The notes under the pieces are model-generated. The model was given only the letters and a program-made list of their open reading frames with translations, ran no database searches and was not told the DNA's origin. From the NCBI GenBank assembly GCA_913064755.1, contig CAJYBQ010000110.1:1-8602 (forward strand): 8,602 nucleotides of DNA, in the 5' to 3' direction. This document shows positions 1 through 5,788 of this stretch, piece after piece. Positions within the stretch are counted from its first letter, which is position 1. Every line of letters begins with the position of its first letter. Source of the DNA: an uncultured Alphaproteobacteria bacterium. GTDB taxonomy: Bacteria > Pseudomonadota > Alphaproteobacteria > Minwuiales > Minwuiaceae. The position numbers and the translations under genes were made by a program.

Positions 1-1376
1 CCGGGGGGGGCCTGGGGTCCCGCGGCAGCGGGTGCGCCCCGCAAAGCGGTCTCGACACCCGCCGCCACCTGAAACAGCACCCGGTCATGGTTCTGGTGCC
101 CGACCAGCATCAGGCCGACCGGTGCTTCCCCGGCGGCATGGCAGGGCAGGCTGATCGAAGGATAGTTGATGAAGTTGGCGATGCTGGGGTTGCGCAGGCA
201 CAACAAGTTGATCTGCGTATAAGCGTCATCGTCACCGTCGAAGACACTGATCCGCGGCGGCACGATGGGCACGGTCGGCATCAACAGGGCATCATGGCCC
301 CGCATTGCCGTCGCGATGGAGGCGATCATGGCCCGGCGCGCATGCATCAGGTCGATGTAGTCGGCTGCGGTGATCGCCTCGCCCCGCCGGATGCGGCCCA
401 CCACGCGCGGGTCATAGGCATCTGCCCCCCGGGACAGCAAGGCGCGGTGCCAGGCATACGAATCGGCGGCCGCGAAGCCGCCCGTGGCGTTCAGGCCCGG
501 CAAGGTGTCCAGGTCGGGCAGGGGGCTTTCCACCACGCGGGCGCCGGCGGCGCGCAGCCTGCCGATGGTGGCCGTCCAGGTTGCCGCCACCGTGTCGTCG
601 ATCCCGTCCAGCACGTAGTTCGTCGGCGCCAGGAAGGTCATGCCAGCGACATCGCGCGGCGTCTCCACCTGGCCTGTTCCGCCGCCCAGGATGTCGTCCA
701 GTGCCGCGCAGCAGGCAACGTTGCGGGCCAGCGGACCGATGGAATCGAGCGTGAAGGACAGCGGTGTTGCGCCGTCCAGCGGTATCCTCTGCTGGGTCGG
801 CTTGAAACCGGTGATGCCGCAGAACGCCGCCGGGATCCGGCATGATCCGCCGGTATCGGTGCCGAGCGTGGCAGCGGCCATGCCATCCGCGACGCTGACG
901 GCCCCGCCGGAGGTGGATCCGCCCGGGATGCGCCCCGTTTCACGGTCCCATGGTGACAGCGGTGTGCCGTAATGCGGGTTCAGGCCGAGGCCGGAATAGG
1001 CAAACTCCGTCATCACGGTGCGGCCGATGATGATCAACCCGGCCCGGCGCAGCCTTTCGATCACCGGCGCGTCCCGTGTCGCGGCCGGCGCGTCGGCGAG
1101 CACGCGCGATCCGGCGGTCGTCACGTGACCCGCCTCGTCGAACAGGTCCTTGATGGTGAAGGGGATGCCCGCCAGGGGGCGGGGTTCGCGTCCCGCCTTG
1201 CGCATGGCGTCCGTGGCGGCGGCTTCCGCCCGCGCGCGTTCCGCATGAAGCTGCATGATCGCGGTCGGCCCCTGTCCGGTCCCTGCCGCCGCCAGTGCCT
1301 GTTCCACCAGCGCCGAGGCGGAGGTCTTGCCGGTCGCCAGCGCCTCGGCCAGCGCGTCCAGGCCCTGATCAAGCAT
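1..1376 (-). CDS. Amidase-signature family hydrolase (C-terminus cut by window edge)
   Basis: Cytoplasmic enzyme predicted to hydrolyse a carboxamide to acid plus ammonia. The frame runs open from an ATG at 1376 to the left edge, giving 458 residues, close to the full family length, so little is missing. The Ser-cisSer-Lys triad of the amidase signature family is visible: Lys76 in TIKD, Ser154 in GGSTSGG and Ser178 in DTGGSCRIPA. The 24-residue gap between the two serines is the one known in this family. The start at 1376 was chosen because GGGGAG lies about seven bases upstream. An in-frame ATG at 1391 lacks such a site. The gene is divergent from the acyltransferase/CNBD gene across 96 bases. 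The substrate cannot be read from sequence. GatA is unlikely because no gatB or gatC is adjacent. Catabolic amidases of the indoleacetamide, allophanate or biuret type are the nearest in style. Confidence 0.93.
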   Translation of the reverse strand, partial: MLDQGLDALAEALATGKTSASALVEQALAAAGTGQGPTAIMQLHAERARAEAAATDAMRKAGREPRPLAGIPFTIKDLFDEAGHVTTAGSRVLADAPAATRDAPVIERLRRAGLIIIGRTVMTEFAYSGLGLNPHYGTPLSPWDRETGRIPGGSTSGGAVSVADGMAAATLGTDTGGSCRIPAAFCGITGFKPTQQRIPLDGATPLSFTLDSIGPLARNVACCAALDDILGGGTGQVETPRDVAGMTFLAPTNYVLDGIDDTVAATWTATIGRLRAAGARVVESPLPDLDTLPGLNATGGFAAADSYAWHRALLSRGADAYDPRVVGRIRRGEAITAADYIDLMHARRAMIASIATAMRGHDALLMPTVPIVPPRISVFDGDDDAYTQINLLCLRNPSIANFINYPSISLPCHAAGEAPVGLMLVGHQNHDRVLFQVAAGVETALRGAPAAAGPQAPP

Positions 1377-1383
1377 CTTCGAT

Positions 1384-1389
1384 CTCCCC
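1384..1389 (-). promoter_or_regulatory. Ribosome binding site of the amidase gene
   Basis: GGGGAG on the minus strand lies about seven bases before the ATG at 1376. It decides that start over the in-frame ATG at 1391, which would overlap the site. Confidence 0.6.
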
Positions 1390-1472
1390 ATCAATTCATG
1401 CGTTTCATTCGCGTTGCCCTGATCATGCACGGGCTTAACGGCTTCTCAACCGCTGTCTCGTATGTTCAGGGG

Positions 1473-2624
1473 ATGGCAGACGCAGCAAATCTTCAGGTCC
1501 TGATCGCCCGCACGGCAGAAGAAGTCCGGGTCATTCAGCAATTGCGACATCGCGTATCGGTCGAACTGCAGGGGCGAAGCCCGGCATTTGTCGATGAAAA
1601 GGCCCGTCGGATCGACGACCCGGCGGATCGGGGCGCGCTGCATGTCTACCTCACGCATTCGGGCAGGGTCGCCGCCGCCGTGCGGGTGATCGTCGGACCG
1701 GCCGCCGACATGCCGGCCCTGACGCGGGCGCGGATGGGGCTGGCCGCCTTCGATGCCTTGCCCGGCCTGGTCGTGTCGCTGACCGAGCACCTGGTCGTTG
1801 ACCCGGAGGTCGATGACAACCGGATGATGCGGCTGCTGATGTCTGCCGCCTACAAGATCGCCACCGCCAAGAAGAGCGTGTTCGATTTCACCCATTCCGC
1901 CGCCGCGGAGATCGCGATGCTGGAACGCCTGGGCTATCGCCGCCTGGGGGATGGGTTCGAGGACGAGGCCGGCGGCATGCGCGTGCCGCTGGTGCTGCCG
2001 ACCGGCGACCTGGCCCACATGGTCCAGGTCCGGTCCCCGTACCAGTCCATCGCCCGGACGCTGACCATTGATCCGGAACCGGTGAACTGGTTCAACCGCA
2101 GCTTCCCGCAGGCCACCAGCAACGCGCATCCCGCGACGATGGACGAGGAAGCCTTCTGGTCGATGCTGACCCGAAAGCTCAACCAGGTGCCGCATCACGG
2201 TGGGCCGCTGCTGGTCGGGCTTGATTACCGGGACGCCTGCCGGTTCCTGAAACTTGCCACAGTCATTGCCTGCGCCGAGGGCGAGAGGATCGTCGCCAAG
2301 GGCGATGTCGGCAACGAGCTCTACGTTCTATTGTCCGGTGCTGTCGATGTCAGTGACGAGGCGCGTCGGGTGGCCAGTTTCGGTCGTGGTGCGATCTTTG
2401 GCGAAATGGCCTATCTGAACGCGGAACCACGCACGGCGGATGTCGTGGCGAAGGAGCCGTCCGAACTGCTGGTCCTGACGCAGGACACGATGCAGAAGGC
2501 GATGGAGAAGATGCCCGCCGTTGCCGCGCGCATCCTGCACAACCTGTCCCTGATCCTGGTCGAGCGACTGCGCGAAACGACCAGCCAGTACGTCAAGCTC
2601 AGCAATACGCGCGCCGCGGCCTGA
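1473..2624 (+). CDS. Acyltransferase-like domain fused to a C-terminal cyclic-nucleotide-binding domain
   Basis: A 383-residue soluble protein with two parts. Residues about 9-190 resemble the acyl-CoA N-acyltransferase fold of the FeeM/LuxI/GNAT type. An early LRHRV segment is followed by DEKARRIDDPADR, the strands HVYLTHSGRVAAAVRVI and VVSLTEHLVVDP, then a helix, and FDFTHSAAAEIAMLERLGYRRLG, where the final LGYRRLG is GNAT-like. Residues about 250-365 are a cyclic-nucleotide-binding domain. Its phosphate-binding cassette, FGEMAYLNAEPRTADV (309-324), keeps Glu311 and Arg320, the usual ribose and phosphate contacts. The likely role is acyl transfer gated by cAMP or cGMP, which is inference. 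The fold call for the N-terminal half is weaker than that for the CNBD. The start is uncertain: ATG 1473 fits the domain boundary but AGGGG sits almost touching it. In-frame ATGs at 1398 and 1425 have no ribosome binding site. The longer open frame upstream is antisense to the amidase. Confidence 0.85.
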   Translation: MADAANLQVLIARTAEEVRVIQQLRHRVSVELQGRSPAFVDEKARRIDDPADRGALHVYLTHSGRVAAAVRVIVGPAADMPALTRARMGLAAFDALPGLVVSLTEHLVVDPEVDDNRMMRLLMSAAYKIATAKKSVFDFTHSAAAEIAMLERLGYRRLGDGFEDEAGGMRVPLVLPTGDLAHMVQVRSPYQSIARTLTIDPEPVNWFNRSFPQATSNAHPATMDEEAFWSMLTRKLNQVPHHGGPLLVGLDYRDACRFLKLATVIACAEGERIVAKGDVGNELYVLLSGAVDVSDEARRVASFGRGAIFGEMAYLNAEPRTADVVAKEPSELLVLTQDTMQKAMEKMPAVAARILHNLSLILVERLRETTSQYVKLSNTRAAA

Positions 2625-2655
2625 TTTCCTGATCGGACACCGGACCCGGTATCCC

Positions 2656-2693
2656 CGAACGGGAATCGGTTCGCGAACAGCCCCTCACGTTCG
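2656..2693. repeat. Cluster of alternating CGAAC / GTTCG half-sites
   Basis: In the 165-base gap before the alpha/beta hydrolase gene the pentamer occurs as CGAAC (2656-2660), GTTCG (2669-2673), CGAAC (2674-2678) and GTTCG (2689-2693). The middle two form the perfect palindrome GTTCGCGAAC. A fifth copy, GTTCG at 2747-2751, lies closer to the gene, and GGTTCGCG is repeated at 2668 and 2746. It may be an operator or alternative hairpins. No T-run follows, so a Rho-independent terminator is not supported. Confidence 0.4.
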
Positions 2694-2774
2694 GCATGTG
2701 CCGCATCCCTTGTCCCCCCTGTGCGGCCCCCTGAATGCCGCCTATGGTTCGCGGTGACAGGATTCTCGTGTCTC

Positions 2775-2783
2775 GGGGGAGGG
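2775..2783 (+). promoter_or_regulatory. Ribosome binding site of the alpha/beta hydrolase gene
   Basis: A GGGGGAGGG run ends about six bases before ATG 2790. It decides this start over ATG 2721, which would add 23 residues with no domain match. Confidence 0.65.
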
Positions 2784-2789
2784 AACAAG

Positions 2790-3671
2790 ATGAGTGACTG
2801 GCGACAGACGGCGCCTGACTGGTTTCGGTCGGCGGTCGAAAGCCCGTGGGAACGACGTTACGTGGAAAGCGGTGGTGCGAAGGTGCATTACCGGCTGCGC
2901 GGCGCGGCAGACGCACCGGGGATCGTGCTCTGCCATGGCAATGCAGCCCATTCGGGCTGGTGGGATTTCATTGCCCCGGCGATTGCCGAGACCCATCGCG
3001 TGGCAGCCATGGATTTTGCCGGAATGGGCGATTCGGAAGAACGCCGCACCGCCTCGCCGGAGGCCTTTGCCGAAGACATCGCGCAGGTCATCGCCGATGC
3101 AGGCTTCACATCGCCACCGCTGTTGATCGGACACAGTTTCGGCGGCGGCATGTCCATGTTCCTGGCGGAGACCCGTCCCGAACTGATCCGGGGCCTGGTG
3201 ATGATGGATTCGCCGATCTATCCGCCGCCGGAGATCGCCGGTCCGCGCCCCAGCCCGCCGAAGATCGCGCCCCGCCGGTACCCGAAGCGCGAGATCGCGA
3301 TCGAGAGATTTCGGCTGATTCCGGATCAGCCGACCGTCAACGCCTGGGCCGTGAACTACATTGCCGACACCGGCATCATGGCGACACCGCGCGGCTGGAT
3401 CTGGAAGGCCCGTGCGAACATCTTCGGCCATCCTGCGTTCAGCGAGGATTACTGGGCCGATCAGCGGCGCCGCTTCCCCCGCGTGAAGGTGCCGTTGCAT
3501 TACGTCTGGGGCACGCTCAGCGCGCTCTGCACGCCGGATGCCCTGGCCTACATCCGCGACATCGCCCCGGAGGGCACCAACTTCATCGAGATGCCCGACG
3601 CCTATCACCACGTGCTGCTGGACCAGCCGGAAGAAACCATCCGCATCATCCGGGAGATCGCGGCGGCGTGA
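2790..3671 (+). CDS. Alpha/beta hydrolase fold protein
   Basis: A 293-residue cytoplasmic protein, a normal length for a single-domain alpha/beta hydrolase, without a signal peptide. Visible elements are the oxyanion-hole strand IVLCHGNAAHS (45-55), the segment DFAGMGDS (75-82), the nucleophile elbow GHSFGG with Ser116, a variable cap (about 142-230), and the histidine region DAYHHVLLDQPE with His273 or His274. The usual catalytic Asp after strand 7 (WGxxD) is replaced: the text is WGTLSALCTPD. Asp140 in VMMDSP, after strand 6, could supply the acid, as in some members. The start ATG 2790 has a strong GGGGGAGGG site a few bases upstream. An upstream in-frame ATG at 2721 has none. The gene stands alone between the CNBD gene and the ribB leader. 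Substrate unknown. Esterase, C-C hydrolase or lactonase activities all remain possible. Confidence 0.92.
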   Translation: MSDWRQTAPDWFRSAVESPWERRYVESGGAKVHYRLRGAADAPGIVLCHGNAAHSGWWDFIAPAIAETHRVAAMDFAGMGDSEERRTASPEAFAEDIAQVIADAGFTSPPLLIGHSFGGGMSMFLAETRPELIRGLVMMDSPIYPPPEIAGPRPSPPKIAPRRYPKREIAIERFRLIPDQPTVNAWAVNYIADTGIMATPRGWIWKARANIFGHPAFSEDYWADQRRRFPRVKVPLHYVWGTLSALCTPDALAYIRDIAPEGTNFIEMPDAYHHVLLDQPEETIRIIREIAAA

Positions 3672-3702
3672 GGCTGCAACCGGGCCATGCGGCCGAGTCA
3701 TC

Positions 3703-3730
3703 TTGACCGTCGGGACCCCTGTGCTAGCGT
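3703..3730 (+). promoter_or_regulatory. Probable sigma-70-type promoter of the riboswitch-ribB transcript
   Basis: TTGACC (3703-3708) and TAGCGT (3725-3730), separated by 16 bases, lie about 45 bases before the first paired base of the FMN riboswitch. The -35 match is strong. The -10 is weak by E. coli standards but the GCTAGCGT context is common in GC-rich alphaproteobacteria. Position and spacing support it. No start-site evidence is available. Confidence 0.55.
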
Positions 3731-3773
3731 CCCCTGGCGTCCCGATGGGGGCGCAGAGTCAAAATCTGGCTTG

Positions 3774-3947
3774 ATCTCAGGGCAGGGTGAAATTCCCGAC
3801 CGGCGGTAAGTGTTGCGGTCCAGTTCAGGACCGGAAGACAGAGCCCGCGAGCGCCAGGCCAGGTGTCCCGTTGTTGCGGGGCGGCGTCCGGGGTCAGCAG
3901 ACCCGGTGTAATTCCGGGGCCGACGGTACAGTCCGGATGGAAGAGAT
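3774..3947 (+). promoter_or_regulatory. FMN riboswitch (RFN element)
   Basis: Aptamer that binds flavin mononucleotide and shuts down riboflavin gene expression. The conserved RFN blocks appear in order: AGGGCAGGGTGAAATTCCC, GACCGGCGGTA, AGCCCGCGAGCG, a variable arm, GGTCAGCAGACCCGGTG, TAATTCCGGGGCCGACGGTA, and CAGTCCGGATGGAAGAGAT. The closing P1 stem is ATCTC (3774-3778) with GAGAT (3943-3947). The variable arm (about 3857-3890) carries GC-rich pairing. The element sits directly upstream of ribB, the usual arrangement in proteobacteria. With no U-tract after it, control is most likely at translation rather than transcription. Confidence 0.97.
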
Positions 3948-3950
3948 GCA

Positions 3951-4036
3951 GCCGACATGGGTGTTTTCACGGTGCGCGAACGCGTGCCTGATCGACATGC
4001 ATGTTTCGCGGGATTGCGGGTAATCGGGATGTCGGC
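3951..4036 (+). other. Long-range stem in the ribB leader (expression platform, upstream part)
   Basis: GCCGACAT (3951-3958), immediately after the riboswitch P1, is perfectly complementary to ATGTCGGC (4029-4036). The pairing would close a 70-base loop and bring P1 near the ribosome binding site region. The complementarity is seen directly. Its role in switching is inferred. Confidence 0.45.
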
Positions 4037-4073
4037 GGTCAGCCGCGATTCCGAGCCTGCACATGCGCGACGC

Positions 4074-4113
4074 GATGCCCTGGGTCCGGCCTGTTCGCCA
4101 GGAGGAGGGCATC
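4074..4113 (+). promoter_or_regulatory. Hairpin that can sequester the ribB ribosome binding site
   Basis: GATGCCCT (4074-4081) pairs perfectly over 8 bp with AGGGCATC (4106-4113), the bases just before the TTG start. Inside it, CCTG (4090-4093) pairs with CAGG (4099-4102). The ribosome binding site GGAGGAG (4101-4107) is therefore caught from both sides. This is the expected off-state of a translation-controlling RFN platform. The fit with FMN repression is inferred from the family. Confidence 0.6.
4101..4107 (+). promoter_or_regulatory. Ribosome binding site that sets the TTG start of ribB
   Basis: GGAGGAG ends six bases before TTG 4114. The only ATG upstream in frame (4063) has no such site, and starting there would add 17 residues unlike RibB N-termini. 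Confidence 0.75.
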
Positions 4114-4821
4114 TTGCAGACACTTGGATACCAATCATTGCTCGATCAGTTCGGTACCGCGTTCGAACGCGTCGATCAGGCCATCGTCGCGCTGGGGAGA
4201 GGCGGCGGTGTGCTGGTTGTCGATGACGAGGACCGGGAAAACGAAGGCGATATCATCTTCGCCGCCGAAACCGTCAGCGAACACCAGATGGCCATGCTGA
4301 TCCGTGAATGCAGCGGCATTGTCTGCCTGCCGATGCAGGGACGGCTGATCGACCACCTGGGTCTGCCGCCCATGGTCAGCAACAATACATCCAGCATGGG
4401 TACCGCCTTCACCGTTTCCATCGAGGCCCGGGTCGGCGTGACGACCGGTGTTTCCGCCGCGGATCGCGTGACCACCGTGCGCTCCGCGATTGCCCCGCAG
4501 GCCAGCGGCAGCGACCTGGCCAGCCCCGGCCACGTGTTCCCGCTGCGTGCGGCGGACGGCGGTGTCAGGGCACGGCGCGGGCATACGGAGGCATCTGTCG
4601 ACCTGGTGTCGCTTGCCGGTTTCAAGCCCGCCGCGGTGCTGTGCGAACTGGCCAACCCCGATGGCAGCATGGCCCGCTTGCCGGAAATCGCCGCATTCGG
4701 GCGGCAGCATGACATGCCGGTGGTGTCCATCGAGGACCTGGTGCTCTGGCTCGACCGGCGGGATGCGGCCCTTGGCAGTCAGGCGGTTGCGGAAAGCAGC
4801 AGCCCGAGGGCCTCTGCATAG
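4114..4821 (+). CDS. ribB: 3,4-dihydroxy-2-butanone-4-phosphate synthase (RibB)
   Basis: Converts ribulose 5-phosphate to 3,4-dihydroxy-2-butanone 4-phosphate plus formate, the four-carbon precursor of the riboflavin xylene ring. It is cytoplasmic and Mg-dependent. At 235 residues it is slightly longer than E. coli RibB (217), and no GTP cyclohydrolase II domain is attached, so it is RibB and not RibBA. Visible motifs are FGTAFERV (13-20), the acidic loop VVDDEDRENEGD (35-46) with metal and substrate contacts, NNTSSMGTAFTV (90-101), GVTTGVSAADR (108-118), PGHVFPLRA (138-146), and GHTEASVDL with Mg-ligand His157. The start is TTG 4114, set by GGAGGAG and by alignment with known RibB N-termini. 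The gene is controlled by the upstream FMN riboswitch. Its last 43 bases overlap the end of the opposite-strand ATP-grasp gene. Confidence 0.97.
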   Translation: MQTLGYQSLLDQFGTAFERVDQAIVALGRGGGVLVVDDEDRENEGDIIFAAETVSEHQMAMLIRECSGIVCLPMQGRLIDHLGLPPMVSNNTSSMGTAFTVSIEARVGVTTGVSAADRVTTVRSAIAPQASGSDLASPGHVFPLRAADGGVRARRGHTEASVDLVSLAGFKPAAVLCELANPDGSMARLPEIAAFGRQHDMPVVSIEDLVLWLDRRDAALGSQAVAESSSPRASA

Positions 4822-5753
4822 GTTGCGATAACGGCTTCCCGGCGGTCGGGGGCGGAGCGGGCAAAATGCTCCAGCATGACGCCTGCATTGACCTCCATCA
4901 CCAGGTCGCGGGCGTCGCCCTGGGGCGTGGCGGCATGGGCGATGTCGACGCTGCCGAAACGGAGATCGAGCGCTGCCGCAGCCGCGAGGGCGAGGTCTGC
5001 GCCGGGGGCATCGGTGGCGACCGGGATGATCGTGCCGCCCTGGCCCAGGTTGTGCCGCCAGCCGATGGGCAGGTGTTCCCCGGCGGCAGGAACGGTGTCG
5101 AGGTCTGCCGCGTCCGCGCCTTCCAGCCAGGCGCCGAGGGACGGTCCCATCTCCGGCACCATGGCGCGGGCCAGCAGATCCCGCAGCGGGGTCTGGCCAT
5201 CCCCGGTCAGCATCGGGGCCTGCTTCGTGTAGGCCAGCCGCACCGCGCCATCCAGGACAACGAAACGCGTTTCGCCCCTGATCGGCGTGAAGCGGCTGAG
5301 CGCGATGGAGCGTTCGGTCCTGAACAACTCGTGCGCGGTGCGTTCGAGTTCCAGTTGCGTGCGCACGCGGAAGACGTCCTTGCCGCTGGTGCCCTCGTTC
5401 GATTTCAGTACCACGTCCTGCCCGGCGGCATCGAAGGCGGCAGTCAGCGCCGCCCAGTTGCCCTGGCCGCGCGTGTAGACATGCAGGTCGGGGTTCAGGA
5501 ACAGCCTGTGGGCGATATGTGCAACGCCGCGTGCCGACAGCATGTCGGACGTCGCAGCCTTGTCGTTGGCGATGCGCAGGGTGGTGGCGCTGTTCAGCCC
5601 GATGTCATAGCCGAACAGGGGCAGGCGTCTGCCGTCGGGCGTCGTCAAGATCAACAGCCAGTCGTGTGACAGGGCTTCGACTTCCAGACCATGATCGGCG
5701 GCGAACCGGCGCGCGGCGGTGACAAGCACCCGGTCATCATTCTTGATGGCCAT
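4779..5753 (-). CDS. ATP-grasp ligase of the cyanophycin synthetase / RimK style, substrate unknown
   Basis: A 324-residue cytoplasmic protein that should join a carboxylate to an amine or thiol through an acyl-phosphate, using ATP. ATP-grasp signs are the ATP-loop VVLKSNEGTSGKDVFRV (Lys117, Gly121, Gly124, Lys125), the central SRFTPIRGETRFVVLDGAVRLAY, then APMLTGDGQTPLRDLL, which closely follows the GDG segment of CphA-type ATP-grasp domains, and the metal-binding tail VMEVNAG with Glu287-x-Asn289. There is no C-terminal Mur-ligase domain, so it is not a full cyanophycin synthetase. It starts 35 bases after the mreB stop on the same strand, so the two are probably co-transcribed. A weak ribosome binding site precedes ATG 5753. 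A role in envelope or peptide modification next to mreB is only a guess. Confidence 0.88.
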   Translation of the reverse strand: MAIKNDDRVLVTAARRFAADHGLEVEALSHDWLLILTTPDGRRLPLFGYDIGLNSATTLRIANDKAATSDMLSARGVAHIAHRLFLNPDLHVYTRGQGNWAALTAAFDAAGQDVVLKSNEGTSGKDVFRVRTQLELERTAHELFRTERSIALSRFTPIRGETRFVVLDGAVRLAYTKQAPMLTGDGQTPLRDLLARAMVPEMGPSLGAWLEGADAADLDTVPAAGEHLPIGWRHNLGQGGTIIPVATDAPGADLALAAAAALDLRFGSVDIAHAATPQGDARDLVMEVNAGVMLEHFARSAPDRREAVIATYAEALGLLLSATA

Positions 5754-5788
5754 TGCAGCCGCGCGCCCCCGTGTTCGGTCGGTCGATG

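Noticed and set aside
87..845. 252-residue plus-strand open frame
   Set aside because: Lies antisense to the amidase, whose catalytic motifs are intact. The translation has no domain signs.
972..1472. Upstream open extension of the acyltransferase/CNBD frame (167 extra residues)
   Set aside because: It runs antisense through the amidase N-terminal half and shows Arg/Gly-rich shadow composition. The domain begins after ATG 1473.
1377..1472. Divergent promoters between the amidase and CNBD genes
   Set aside because: Promoters must lie near here, but no -35/-10 pair with acceptable spacing could be supported by eye.
3679..3696. GGCC-ATGC-GGCC palindrome as terminator of the hydrolase gene
   Set aside because: The stem is only 4 bp and no T-run follows.
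2742..3701. 319-residue minus-strand open frame
   Set aside because: Shadow of the alpha/beta hydrolase gene, which has the GHSFGG motif and a good ribosome binding site.
4063..4113. ATG 4063 as the ribB start
   Set aside because: No ribosome binding site, and it would place the sequestering hairpin inside the coding region. TTG 4114 follows GGAGGAG and matches RibB N-termini.
4866..5669. 267-residue plus-strand open frame
   Set aside because: Antisense shadow of the ATP-grasp gene; no recognisable motif.
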